The notes beneath the pieces are model-generated. The model saw only the letters and a program-made list of their open reading frames with translations. It was not told the DNA's origin and ran no database searches. The translations under genes were made by a program, and so were the position numbers. Positions 13,101-25,675 of a stretch of DNA of 64,000 nt are shown one piece after another. Source of the DNA: Megaleporinus macrocephalus (taxonomy: Eukaryota > Chordata > Actinopteri > Characiformes > Anostomidae); NCBI GenBank assembly GCA_021613375.1, contig CM038717.1, positions 33,765,994 through 33,829,993 on the forward strand. The letters are read 5' to 3'. Each line of letters starts with the position of its first letter. Position 1 is the first letter of the stretch.

Positions 13101-16100
13101 TATTTTCCAAAAGGAATTCTTAGTACTACAAACATCTGACAGGAACTTGGTACTTACCTCTCTGCAATACTCACCACTGGCCCCACTACACGCCGAAACA
13201 CACTGACACACGCAGGCTCTGAGGGGTTGGGGGGAAAGGGAGTGTGTGGGGTTGTGGTGGTGGTGGTTGGTTGTGAACATTCACACCAGTAAGACACGGT
13301 CAGTACTTTCAGGCGCATAGGGAGTTGACTGAGGGCTCTCAGGGGCCGTGGTGAGTTCATGCCATTACTACATGACCATTTCAGGTCAACATTGAACTGT
13401 TGGCTTTAGCAAGCATGAGTACAGCAATGGTATTCTTTGCTGGAATGCTGTGGTTTGGCAATCGAAATAGAAAGATTTCAAAATCCGGTTACATGCGTGA
13501 TAGAATATTGTCTATGAATACCAGAAAAGATTGCTGTGTTCAAATTTGGGTGGGTCTACATGTGCCTAGAAGTGCTTAGAAATATGGCACAATCTAAGAA
13601 ACAAATGCCAATCTCTCAAACTGGGACAGCCAATGAGAAGTGAGGTCTGAAAGTCGAAAAAAACATGAGCGGAGGTGCAAAAGATTAGCAGAAAATAAAA
13701 TGAGTGACAAATATATATATATATATAAAGAATTTAAAGTAAAAAGAAAGATGCAATGAAGTTGGACTCAGTTTCCATACAGAATACTGCTCACAGAATA
13801 AACGCAATTCGGTGAACGAGGGTATCAAAAGACCCCAATTTTCTCGAGCCAGCCTAATACATTTAGACCCCACCATTACATTTAAAAATGGCAGGGTTGA
13901 CATCTTTAAAAAAAGGATTAAGCTAGAGTTTTGACGAAGCCTACTTATCTTAGTCTAATTAAAGCTATCTTATGTTTACTGGAATTTGAGAGCATGATGT
14001 TTACTGTAATCCTGGGAACATGGCCTCAAAGCCCACGTTCAAGCGTTCCTCAGTTTGAAAACAGCCCAGATAGAGAGCATCTCGCTCTTTTTTTTAGTTC
14101 ACTTTGTTCTGTTTTGCGGCCATGGAGTCATTCTTCCTGTTTTGTGCAGCCAACCTCACAGTGAGGTTTTTAAGGTCACAATGTTGCTGAGCACTGCATG
14201 GCTTGAGGGCCTTTCTTAACAAACGGCTCCCTCTCCTCCACCACCCAAGAGCTTTGCTCGTGGTTATGACAGCAATGCGCTTTTTCCTCCTCTTCTGTTC
14301 TTCTTTCGTAGTGACATTCACCTCTTTTTTTTCTTTTTTTTTTGGCGTGCTGTGGCCAGTTTTGCGGCTGTGCCTGCCTTAGGTTGTCCCTGGTTTGTTG
14401 GTGGGATCTTACCCGTCTTTGGCTAACCAGCCTTCCTCACTGGCCAACCAGCAGCCTCTCAAGCCTTAAGCCCAAGCCAATGAGGTGTGGAGGGATGAAT
14501 GAGGTAGCACCATGACAGAGCGGTAGAGCGTATGGGGGCACTTCAAAGTGCTTTATCTTCTGAGATACGTTCGGTTTTTCTTCTCTAGAGGCAGCTTAGG
14601 CCCGATACCCTGGGGGTAAAGAGGCATTGGGCATTCTGAGCAGTCAAATCTCACATCGCAGTTGCAGAAAGAGCTGCAGATGGTGTGAACCTAGGCAAGA
14701 CCTTGAAGGGAATTCAATGTTTTATGTCATACTACAGCTATGAGTTTATGAGCAGTATCTTGTAAAGAAAGGAATATGTCCAACTGCACTGCTGAAAATA
14801 GAGAGAGCTGGAAAAAGTCATAAGGAGAGCAAGTTTTGAAGAAAGAAAAAAATAAATAAATTGAATTAAAAATCCAAACAAAAACAGAAAGAGGTAAACT
14901 GGGCACTTGTTCTTTCATCCTACCACCAAAACAAAAAAAAATCCTTTAGCCTTATATAAAATGGCACGTTACAAACCAACAAACATACAAATGCTAGTAA
15001 ATTAAAGCCAATATGATGTGTTTGGGCAAACTAGAGTTTGTGTAGCCCTACAAAGATGCTGGGTAATAAGAAACCTTATGGGTTTTCTGCATGTCTGAAG
15101 TCACATAGTATTCAACAAAAACATGCTCTTGCAGATGTCAACACTACACTATGGTTCTGCGACAGAACCATACTGACAGGGAAGGACAGGGGACATTTAC
15201 TCCACCGTTTCCTTCAGATTTTGGATGAGGCTTCTTTTTAAGGCTCCAAATTAGCTCTGGGCGCTTCCATGTCCAGCAAGATGATAATATACACAACATA
15301 TGCACACATTCAGTCACCCAACACACACAGACACACACACTTTCTCACACAACCTCGGCACACAAAATAAAATAGGGACAGACCTAATATAGTCGGCCTG
15401 GTCCTTAAAATGATCACACAGGGGGTTCCTGTCCAGTGACAACTCCACCAGCTTCAGGCCCTTCAGTTTGTCCAGCTCTCTCTCAGTCTTTAACTGCAGA
15501 GGACAGAAAATGTGACGTAACAAAGTTAATAAAACACAAGTGGACAAGCTCTCGCAGCTCAGCTGGAGAAAGGACAGAAAGTTTAGGCCTGTGTCCAACA
15601 GTTTCATACCTCATTATGTGAGAGATTGAGGATCTTCAGATTTTGCACTTTGTTGACAATGTCGGCAAGGTCATCAAGCTTGTATAACCTGTTGTTGCTT
15701 AGGTCTAAACAAACCAGCTGTGAAGACGGGAAGAGACAAAAGAAGGGCCTAAGCAAGCCAAGCAAAGATGCTGTGGATTCTCTATTCTGTAAACATCAGA
15801 TACTCCTTTTTAGAATTTTACAACACTAGTAAAAAGAAGATTTGTACCTCAGGAATGTTCTCTTCAATGATTTTGATGACTGCCTGCATGGAGTTCTTTC
15901 TGTTTAACGTAACTTCAATTTGACGAGAAACCAAATCTGATACAGAGAGAGTGACAAAGGACGAAGCAATAACGTCAGACACATGTTCTGAGAATGCCTT
16001 CCAAAATAATATGCAGTAAGGGTGTCAGACGTGGCAGGCTCCAATAAAGTATTCACTTTCAATTTTCACTTTCAATTTGTCTTCTACATTGAATACTGTG

Positions 16101-19100
16101 ATGCCATAAACTTGCATGCATCTTGTTGATGGAGGTTTAAAAACTAGTACAATTTAGTCTTCAAAATTAAATTACACTCATATGTTTAGTTGGTAGTTCC
16201 ATGACCAGCTGTTGACACAGTGATAGTAACTGCGACATGACAAAATTCTCAGGTATTAAAACTGAAATGCAAAACAGGCTGCACTGTGCAACCTTTGTTT
16301 CAAAGTCTGAAATTCCACTGAAACGACTGTCTGCCATAATCTCCAAGTAGCATGCACTGTGACTGAACGTTTTAAGAAAAGGACCTACCTGGATCAACTC
16401 TTATGTTGTTCAGGTCGAGGGCCTGTTGTAAACCATTAAAGCGCTTCGACATGCATTGCTGTAAAAGGTGGAGGGGGGGGTGAATAAAAGGGAAGAAATC
16501 ATCAACTAACAGAAGTTCTATGGATGTGAATAAAGATCCAATCTGGCAAAACATGATTTTCATACTACATGTTCACCTTCTCTACTGTCACTTACCTTTA
16601 AGTGCTCAAGGTCTTCCGGTTTCAGGTCTTGGTGGATTAAGTTTGGTGGCGGGCAAGAGTTCATCAAGACTGTTACCTAATTGACAGAGTAATAGAGTGT
16701 TCTTTAAACATGTACATTTTCAATAATAAATCCTGTACGTCCCAAACAACATACTTTCTTATTATTTCTGAAGTTAGTAATGTTAGTATATCGGTAAATA
16801 AAAACTTAAATAAAGAGTAACAGTTTCTCTCAGATATGAATGTACCTTGTATCCGTCCTTGTCTGTGATTTTTCTTGAAACTTTGACCAAAGCATTCGCT
16901 GTGGTGCTGTCATCAATGTAGAACAGTGCTCTGTTGCCATCTATGTGGTACTGTATGGAAAAAAAAGAAGGAGAAAAACTAAAGAATGTACAGACCACGG
17001 ATTCACATAATAGAATATTTTTGAACCTATGCACCCACAACAACCACAACCATATAAGCACCACAAGTGATCGTTCACTTTCATATCAAGAGCTTTCTGA
17101 TTATTTTGAAACAAATCAACCTCACAGTTAAAAGGCCAAACAGCACTAGGTTTGGGGCGGCACACCGATGTAATCAATTACGAAATTACGTTGATTAGCA
17201 TAATGTGTTCTGATGTGTCTACTGAAAGCATGGATTTATCCGGAGCACAAGCTGCAGTTACAAACAATCACTCTTGTGCATCTTAAGTTGTGGGAGTGCT
17301 TCACACAGAAACACAACAGTGTGATGCTCTGTCAGTTCTGCACAGTGGAGATGATCACAACAGTACAACTGCTATACACAAAGCTCAAACATCCCGTGGT
17401 GCTTCATCAACACAGCAGCAGGACAGCACCTGTTTACTTTTTTTTCTTATCTTATCAGATTAATTTTAAAACTATTAACACGTGTAACATGTTTCTTTCA
17501 GTAGTGTCATTTGAAAAGTCTCATTGCTAACAGTTTCTTAATCGTCCAGAGTAGAACCCAAGACTGTTCTCAATATCACGGGAGCTTTAAAACACACGTA
17601 GCTGCTTCTCAAATGGCTCTCTGCCAAAATATGTAGTCCACAAACTGTCAGGTTTCTTGTGTGTGAGGCGTGTAGGCTACGTGTCATTTTGTGCCTCTAA
17701 AAGTCGAGTAAGAGCGTAGACCTTTAGTCTTTAACCAATACATTAAGTCTAGAACTGCCATGCATTTTCCTTGTGTTTCTGAGCATGTATACACGTACAA
17801 AATCATCCACTGGTTACATATCCTAACAATCTAATAAAAATTTTAATTCCTAACACAGTCACATTAGAGTAATCTAAAAATTACTCATTAGATTAATTGA
17901 CTAATCCGGAAAAAAAAAATAAATAAAAATAAAAAAAAATCGCTATATTAAGCAATTAGGAAATTAATCGCTAGGTGCAGCCCTAAACAGCACTATTACA
18001 ATGATTTACTCACGTGTACAGGATGGAACGGCATTGAGCAGATACTCTGGAGTGCCGACAAAAGCCACTGCTTATCATATTTTTTCCCATGGGGAATCTG
18101 TGGGGAAATTAATTTATCAGGAATTAATCTCACACAGAGATTAATTGTTTGGAGGAACAAAAAAAAAAAAACAAAAAGTACTCACAGTCATCTTGAACCA
18201 GTTCTTACGGCCTCCACCTCCTCCGTCTGCACCACCACCACCACCACCTCCCCCTCCTCCTCCACCACCACCACCTCTTCCACCACGGCCCCTGTTATGG
18301 TTTCCACCATCTCCTCCATCTCTTCCTCCTCTGCGACCGTCACGTCGATTCTGTGGTCGCCCATAAGGAGTGCTACCCAGAAACGGTAGATAGTTATAAA
18401 ACAGAATGGTCATGACAGACAAACACAGGGTTTTCTGTAACACGTCACTGAAACATTATTTACAATAAATGACTGGACAACATGGTATCATGGGTTAGCA
18501 ATTTTTCTAAAGCCTTATTACTCCAACACTGCAACACGACCAGATCAATGGTAGCCCGCCGCCTTACATCACACCACTCAACCACGACTACGTTCTTTTT
18601 ACATTGGTGTGTCACTGCTGATGAAAACTCATCAGATAAAAGATTAGGGATTTTGACAAATAACAAGAAGACAATAACAAGAGCTGAACTACTACCAAGA
18701 CAGCAAACGAAAGCATACAAAGTATTAAAGCACGCAAGTTGTTTATTAGCTGTAAGGTCAATCTCGGCACCAAGTTGCAACACAATGACTGTTATTTGGA
18801 TTTATTGTCTTATGAAGCAAACTAGCAATAAACATTCAGTGCCATGGGGCCTCATGACATAATTAAAACTGTTTACTCAACATAATGTTAGGTTTTAAAC
18901 CCATAACCAGCTCACGCCAACAGATGTCGTACACTGTACAAAATACAATACTCCATCCTCTTTGCCACATAGAGGGTGTGGTAGAGTGCTGGCACTGCTA
19001 CACGAATTAAGGTGGAAATGGAAAGCTGGTGAATAAAAAGCTGACTTTAGCTGCGTGTAGTCGTAATGGGCAAGTACTGTACAGTTAATATGTTGGTGAG

Positions 19101-21925
19101 AAGAGGTGACAGATTTCAAACAACAGCCACAAGAAACACAAATTAAAACATGCTGCTTTTTAAATTTAATTTAAATACATTTTATCCCTCATAAACAACC
19201 TCTGGTACTAGAGAAAAGCTGCTTATAGTTTTTGGTTAAACTGATTTTGAGCAAATTACACAAACCATAGGCATTTTGAGAGCTTTTGACTACATAGACT
19301 AGTCATATCTGCACTCTGTGAAAAAGTAAACATAACATCATTTGTTAACCCATACAGAGTTGTGAACTTGTGAACGAGTGGACAGCATAGCTTGGTTTGC
19401 ATGCAAAGGTAGACTGGGGTATAAGATATAAGATGTGACAGTACATTCTGATCCTTTATCTTATCCTTCACTCTGCCTTGGCATGCAAATCAAGCTATGC
19501 TCTCCACTCACTCGTAAGTTGTCCTCTATAGAAGAACTCTGTATGGATTGTTTAAAAACATATAGATATACCTTAAAGTCAATGTATAGCCCAGCCCTTC
19601 CATGTTCTCTACAGAACATATTCATAGCAAAGCAAAGCCTTAGTAAAGAGATGTAAAGCAAAAGAAAACAAGACATTTAAGAAGAAACACATTCTTACAA
19701 TCTTCGTTGTGCTGCTCCGTCATGAGAGTCATCTGTCATGGAAACATCTCCATCATCATCCTCAAATCTAGCTCTGGGACCAGGCCCTCCACCTCCTCCG
19801 TGCCCTCCGCGATGCCTCGGCCTGGAGATCTGGTCACTGTACAGAGGTGCTCTAAACGGTCCCCTGCCTTTTCTATGGCGGTGCTTGGGTCCACCAACGC
19901 GGTCATCATGCTCTGAATAACAACAGGCCAAATTAAGCGAGTAGAATGGCTACATTAAACATGAACACCTTTTTCTGCAAAAACTTTAGCACAGTGGCTC
20001 CCAAACAGTCCTGCAATGATGATTCTGATATTTAAGCATCAATTAATCTCCATTTCTGGATAACACTGCATTACACACACTCATATAGGTCAGTCACAGG
20101 TGCCCACATATGTCCATTTGTGACCACACCTTTTATACTGACCTGACAAGCACCCCTAATATTTGCTTATTCAGTAAATCACAGACTTTTGACAAGAACT
20201 CAGAATTCCTGACTAAATTTCAGCTTCACAAAACCCAACAAATGCAGCTGTGGTTGACTCATTTTACAAACATGAACCCTGGTTTACATACTCAAGCTAT
20301 AATTCATTCTTGTGGTATGCACATGAATGCATGAAGTCAAATGCTTGAAACTTAGACAAGTCAAGTGGCTTGTTTTATAAAATAAGAAAAATCAGGCTAA
20401 ATGGCAACTGTAATACACCCCAACATAGTGACTCAATGTTTCATAGAGCCACACTTTAAAAACTGCCATCAAAAACTGACAAAAGAGCACATTGGGCCTT
20501 ATTCACCAACATAAATGAAAATCTCTTCTTAAGAAAGGTTATGAGAAAAAAAAACAATCTACATCTGATTAATAGTGCGTTCTCAAACAACAGAATCGTT
20601 CACCCCTCTGTACTCAAGCGTGCTTTATTCTTACCTGAGAACAAATCCTAACTAACAAAATACTGGTGAATATCAAAATCTTTGTGAAAACAAGTGGGAT
20701 TTACTAAGAAATTTCTTAGTAAATGAGGCATAATGGCCCCCACCAACATTTTACATATTGCACAGCATTAAATCAATTAAACAAGACTAATTAGGCTTTA
20801 TTTGTAATAAAACATGCAGGCTGACACAGCCCTTAAAGCAAAGACAATAGACATTATATCACAGTAATCATAAAACATCGTCATATCATCTACCACTATA
20901 TCAGTGCAAGGACAGAGTACGTATTACGTAAGCACTGAAATCTGAAATACAATACAGAATGTACTCTTACACAAATAGCCTTACAAAAATAATCATGAAC
21001 TGAAAGGAAATGAGGTGAATTTAACCAGACTTTGCTCTTCTGTGATGCTGATGTTAGTGTTATGTAACCTACATGCCACATCGAAGTTGCTGAACGCGTG
21101 CTGCTTTTCCTTAATATCAAGAATCCCGTCAGTTTCTATACATTTTAACAAAAAATTGACTAAACAGATTTAGAGAAAATTTGTCCCTAAGCCAGATAGA
21201 TTAGCTTTCCCTTCGATAAACATCAGCCTTAACACAAGGTGAACGAGTGAGAGAGCACGTTTCCACGTAATGGGTACCACAGTTAGCCAGGTCAGCTAAC
21301 CAGCTAACAACTTCTGTGCAGCAACAACGACGACGACGTGGAGCGGATAAAGTTTACTTTAATTAATGTGTAGTAAGTCAGTCTATCTTTTTTCATACTG
21401 ACTACCTATGCAGGAGCCTAAACGCCGTCGTTAGTCAGCCAGTAGTTTATCAATACACAGCTCGCTAGCTATTTAGCTAGATAGCACTGAGCTAAGGCTA
21501 ACTGACCGCGGTAGCTCAGCTATTCGTATGAGCTTTGGGACCCATTTTTGAACGTAAACCTAAAGAGACACACGGTTGAAATTATGTTTTTGTTCGAACT
21601 CCCTGTTCCGCCTTAAATGGTGTAGCAGTTACATTCAGGCGTCTCACAGTTTAAGGTGGAGCGGGGAGTTAAATAAGAGGCTAACTTCAAGCAGTTGAGC
21701 ATTTCCAGCCAACTGATAGCGAGGCTGAGTTTTTTCACTAGCCCGTCCTGCTTTACCTCACGACTACCCGAAAAACATGAATTTCATACCCAGTTAGTTT
21801 TACCAGCTGTCTAAGATTAATTCACACTTTAGTTGTTGTAGTAGTTGATGCTGCTGCTAAGCTAAACACCCTAACTAACTTATTTACTCACCGTTGTAGT
21901 ATCGAGGCTCGTCTGCTGTCGCCAT
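10158..21925 (-). CDS. nxf1: Nuclear RNA export factor 1 (TAP), 21 coding exons
   Basis: Coding exons in gene order: 21892-21925, 19699-19912, 18186-18372, 18014-18097, 16846-16950, 16596-16676, 16389-16458, 15848-15936, 15610-15717, 15384-15493, 12810-12846, 12557-12628, 12410-12465, 12208-12315, 12048-12106, 11815-11930, 11690-11732, 11510-11582, 11227-11409, 10291-10351, 10158-10196. All have GT/AG borders and matching phase, giving 642 aa (human about 619). Nxf1 with Nxt1 carries mRNP through nuclear pores. The basic N-terminus ([10 protein letters not shown]) leads into an arginine-glycine region with a run of about 15 glycines near residues 115-137. Next come the RNP-type domain (KNWFKMT, about 140-235), leucine-rich repeats ([11 protein letters not shown], about 240-375), the NTF2-like domain (about 390-570, [20 protein letters not shown]) and the C-terminal UBA-like domain ([20 protein letters not shown]). 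Intron 4 holds a hAT element; intron 10, the longest, holds a CTE-like hairpin. The promoter has no clear TATA box. Confidence 0.96.
14366..14432 (-). promoter_or_regulatory. CTE-like RNA hairpin in nxf1 intron 10
   Basis: On the nxf1 sense strand, GGCTG (14432-14428) pairs with CAGCC (14370-14366), and TCCC (14406-14403) pairs with GGGA (14390-14387). Between these two stems lie the strands GCCAAAGACGGGTAAGA and CAACCTAAGGCAGG. These match the Nxf1-binding internal loop of constitutive transport elements (consensus GACGGGTAAGA opposite ACCTAAGACAGG), with similar spacing to the flanking stems. Known CTEs in NXF1 intron 10 of mammals and zebrafish let intron-retaining nxf1 mRNA leave the nucleus. 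Only one clear loop is visible here, while the classical element has two. A weak partner may be GGGCTTAAGGC upstream. Confidence 0.7.
15314..15383 (-). other. Read-through coding tail of intron-retained nxf1
   Basis: If intron 10 is kept, the frame from exon 10 (…QADYIR) continues for 22 codons ([12 protein letters not shown], then [10 protein letters not shown]) to a stop at 15316-15314. The product would be about 383 aa: N-terminal region, RNP domain and leucine-rich repeats, without the NTF2-like and UBA domains. Human retained-intron NXF1 makes a similar short protein. The tail is encoded partly by a (GT)n-like stretch, so its sequence is unlikely to be conserved. Confidence 0.5.
17147..17985. 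mobile_element. Non-autonomous hAT element in nxf1 intron 4
   Basis: The 8-bp target duplication AACAGCAC is perfect at 17139-17146 and 17986-17993. The ends are TAGGTTTGGGGCGGCACACC and, read inward from the right, TAGGGCTGCACCTAGCGATT. The 839 bp body has no transposase frame. An 8-bp duplication with a T/CAGGG-type end and a GGGCTGCAC motif fits hAT. Confidence 0.85.
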
Positions 21926-22147
21926 CTTACGTTTAAGAGAGCCCAACTTTGGCTACTGAGTAATTAAAAACATACGGCGACTCGCTGAAGGTCGTTTCGA
22001 TATCGTTCCGTGTAAGAAGGCGGTTAAAGAGAATATACAGTAAAGATAAATAAAACGTAAAAGGTTTTAAGGAAGATGAAGACAAAAGGCAGCAGGCGGT
22101 CGCTTTGTTTTCTACTAGCTTTTTTTTTTTTTTTTTAACAAACAAAC

Positions 22148-22159
22148 TGCGCATGCTCA
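22148..22159. promoter_or_regulatory. NRF-1-type site upstream of nxf1
   Basis: TGCGCATGCTCA is close to the palindromic NRF-1 consensus YGCGCAYGCGCR. It lies about 225 bp upstream of the nxf1 start codon, in a region without a TATA box. This fits a housekeeping promoter; use of the site is inference. Confidence 0.45.
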
Positions 22160-22403
22160 GTACAACACTCTCCGCCACTTCACCACCCCCCCTTACTTTC
22201 TCCTCACACCGCCGCCTGCTGACTGGACAGAGAAGAGGTCAGACACTGAAGAGGCTGAGAGGAAAGAGATAACAGAACGGATTTCAGTTCCAAACAGCGT
22301 GTTAGTGGTGTCAATTCCGGCTTTTCAGAGAGGCAGCTCAGTTGGCTCAGCTCACCAGTGCCAGTGTTTTTCCTAAATAAGGCCAATTATACGCGCTTGC
22401 TAC

Positions 22404-22805
22404 TTAAAGGGGAACACCGCCGATTTTTTTCTCTAAAAATTCTGTATGATTAGCTACATTAGCTATTTCTAAAAGTTCTCTCAAAGAAAAATGTTCCACA
22501 AAACAGATATGAATGCACTGCCTGATGTCATACATTGTTTTATTGTTGTTGTTTTTTTTCTTTTCAAAAATTTCTTTAAGCATATTTTAATCATTTGCTT
22601 TAAATGTATTCACAGCAGAGGGATACATGTAAGTTTTTCTACGGAAATGTATTTTTTCAGATTGTACCATGTTCACTGGTGGTTTTGGATAGTGAATAAA
22701 TGTAAAATGTTTGTGCTGTAGACATTATGACCCCTGGTTACCATCACTATCACTATGAAGACAACAGAGATCAGAGATTTTGAAAAATCTGTGGCATTCC
22801 TTTAA
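22404..22805. mobile_element. TTAA-flanked MITE (piggyBac-like)
   Basis: TTAA is present at 22404-22407 and 22802-22805. The inner ends are AGGGGAACACCGCCGATTTT and, read inward from the right, AGGAATGCCACAGATTTTTC, an imperfect inverted repeat. The interior has no transposase. Similar right-end fragments (gaaaaatcggtggagttccc type) occur near 24710-24735 and 62140-62168. TTAA duplication points to piggyBac; the family assignment is inference. Confidence 0.65.
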
Positions 22806-23394
22806 AGGGTCCCTACATTTTTCTTGTATTTTATTTTTGTGCAAAGTTCACTTATTTGTTTGGTTTTATTTAGTCCTACACTCCTTTTAACTTCGACATG
22901 AATGGGCGTGTTTAACCCGTTGTAGCCTGAACATGCAGATACTGCAGGTAAGTGAATGTGCTGGTTTTCATGGCATCACAAAACGAATATACTCACTTAT
23001 AATTAACATAATTATTATTTGGCATTGTGTTGTTTGTCATTGATACTACATGAGTATAGTAAAGCAAGGTAATAATAATACTAAAATAAAAAATAGCACA
23101 ATGTAAACAAAAATACACAAATAAATAGTAATGTGCAAAACTGCAGCCACCAGCAGTTAAACTAAATGAATTAATAAATTAAAGTTTTAATTCCAGTGGT
23201 CTTTACAGTCATTCCTCAATATAACTTGTATACATTGGAACAAAATGTTGTACTACAGGATCTTGTGTGTAACACAACAGTCTACAGCAGCACATTACAT
23301 AGAACTACATACAATAAATACACCAGACAATACATGTATGTAATATAAATATACATAGCGAAATATAATTTAGTTACTGTAACTGCTGTTTCCT
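22806..23394. other. No recognisable feature
   Basis: AT-rich intergenic sequence. I found no exon or repeat with clear boundaries. Confidence 0.4.
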
Positions 23395-23575
23395 CAGAGT
23401 GGCTAGGGGGCAGTGAGCCCTAGGCAGAGTGCATGGGGAGCACTAAGGGGTTAGGTGTCTTCCTCAAGGGCACATCAGTTGTGTCCTGTCAGTTCATGGG
23501 GTTAAACCGGCAGCCTTCCAGACACAAGGATGGTTCCCTAACCTCCAGCCCACCACTGTCCCTAATACTTCCCTA
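23395..23575 (-). repeat. SINE-like repeat fragment, inverted
   Basis: Reads ctagggggcagtgagcccta, tcctcaagggcacatcagtt, gtgtcctgtcag and ggttaaaccggcagcc. This is the reverse complement of the SINE at 8435-8700 with a shortened head and divergence. Confidence 0.65.
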
Positions 23576-24199
23576 GCTTGTGTTGAAAACTGTATTATTA
23601 TGTATTTATTTATTTCTGGCCTGAGCATAGCACCTTAGATGAGCCAGCCTTATTCTTCATCTCATTCCTAACCCAGAAATATTTGCAGGCTCTGCACATG
23701 TTTTTGTTTTCCTGGTTCCACCACAGCTCACGCATCTACACTGACCTTCAAATCACCTTAGAAAATGACAAAATACAGAGTGCATGTGCTGTCTAAGCCT
23801 AAACCGGTCACTTCCTCACATCCTCACAGAGACAAACCCCTTTCTTAGGCCTTGAAGGGGACTTTTTCAAAATTTCTACAAGAGGCTTAAGTCATTCTGA
23901 GTGGTTGTGTGTGAGTCAGAATTCTTCACAGCGATGATGGTATGAACCAGACGTCCACCACTAGAAGCTCCCTCGTGGAAAGTTACTACATAACATGGTT
24001 ACAGAGATGCTGCCTGATGTCTGAGACTTTGTTTACTGATGGGTTTGTGGGTTGTGTAGTCCATGCATGCAGGGCATATCTGTCCCCGGAGGACATCGTA
24101 CATATACAGCCGATTCATATTATTATGAGCACCAGCTAATAGCCAGAGTCAGGGCCGTGTGCAGCACAGACAGCAGTTAGACAGACTGGGGGACTCAAT

Positions 24200-24560
24200 A
24201 AGGTACTGCTAGGTTGTCACAGGTCATGCTGACTGCAGTGCCTCCCACAGCTGCTGGAGAGCATGTGGAGGAGGATCCATAGAGCAAACACCACACTCCA
24301 GGTGGTCCCACGGATGCTCAATTGGGTTCAAGTCTGAGATATTAGGGGGGTCCAGGGTAGTACTTGTTTTGGTCAACTCTTCCAACCACTGTGGAGCATT
24401 TCTAGCTGTGTAACTGGAAGATCCCATCCGCCCCAGTGAAGACAATCAGCATGTATGGTGTACGTGATCTGCAAGGATGGATTCAGACCCAAATCGGTTG
24501 AGAATGCCTTCCATATGGATGAGTGGGTCCAGAGAATGCCACGAAAACATTCCCCAGTAC
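24200..24560 (-). pseudogene. Decayed Tc1/mariner transposase, C-terminal part
   Basis: The minus-strand frame (24224-24445) contains ARNAPQWLEELTKTST, ISDLNPIEHPWDHLE and ALQQLWEALQSA. This is the C-terminal third of a Tc1-type DDE transposase, around the last acidic residue in the SPDLNPIEHLWD block. The frame upstream is broken by stops and the N-terminal DNA-binding domains are absent. A possible inverted-repeat end lies near 24098-24135 (cagccgattcatattattat). The element is dead. Confidence 0.7.
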
Positions 24561-24609
24561 AATAATGTGACTCAACTGTAGGTGCACTGATGGTTTTGCA
24601 TAGTCAACA

Positions 24610-25670
24610 AAATTCGGTTCCCATCAGCACCACTGTAAGCAAATCTGAGTCAGCAAGTAAGCACACTGACTGACCTTTTCAGCGATCCCTGAATCTATGC
24701 AGACATTTTGAAAAATCGGTGGAGTTCCCCTTCACACTGATAAAGCCCGTCCAAGTCTGTGGCAGAATTGGCAGGTCCTTCTCTCACGTGGTCCCATGAT
24801 GTCTGAGACAGGATTTCAAGTTAGGCGTTCCCTTATTAAATGCTGACTGAAACAGTCGTTCTCCAGCAAGACAGTGGGCCTAAAGGATGTTTATTTTTAT
24901 ATTCGCATCCTTTCAGCTTACTGGCATCAGGGATTTACATCCGTTCTGCCAGACAGGAGCCATGGCTCTAAGTCGTCTGGACACGTGTGAGGTCACAAAT
25001 CAGACATTAAAACTCACCAAAGCAGAGCGTTCGACAAAAACGGAAAGTTGAACTCCTTAGTGTATTTGTCCCACGTCAGAGCAGCCGCATCTGAGGATGA
25101 GTAACAGACACGGGGGTGACACCGCACTTCTAAAATTAGGGGGACAAAACGTATTGTTTCAAAAAGCAATAAAAATGTGCCGGCTGAGCACAACTAGGCC
25201 ACTGAGTGACTAAAGGTACCTTTCCTGTCAGGCTAACGTCTGTAGAAAGCTACTGGTGAACGGTGCCAGAACTGTTTGTCTTGGTCCTGAGTCGTTCAGC
25301 CTCAGCTCACTTTGCTAGCTGGCATCCCTGAAAGCAACCTGTTTTGGTTTTTTTGTGGTATTTTATCTACAGTTTTAAACATTTGGAAAAAATTGGCTAA
25401 AATCATTGATCATTGATCAGAAATGGACGTGCTCTGTTACTCGGGCACTTTTCATTTTTTAAAGTAAATGGAAAATATGGATGCTTGTCCATGTGTGTTA
25501 CAATCAAAGCAATAAAAACAAAAGCTAACACTTTATTGTGCTACATGGGGCCTACATAAGCTTGTCATAACAGTTGATATATAATGTGAGCAAGAATATA
25601 GAACAAAACCTGATTCCAGATCAAGCCAGCCATCACATTCATTTGTTTACTCTAACTTGATTTAATATAG
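24610..25670. other. Intergenic, little recognisable
   Basis: Contains one short fragment of the TTAA-flanked MITE family (about 24710-24735). No exon with both splice sites and coding character was seen. Confidence 0.4.
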
Positions 25671-25675
25671 TAATG

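Noticed and set aside
18145..18366. Plus-strand proline-rich frame
   Set aside because: It is the shadow of the glycine-rich exon 3 of nxf1 on the other strand.
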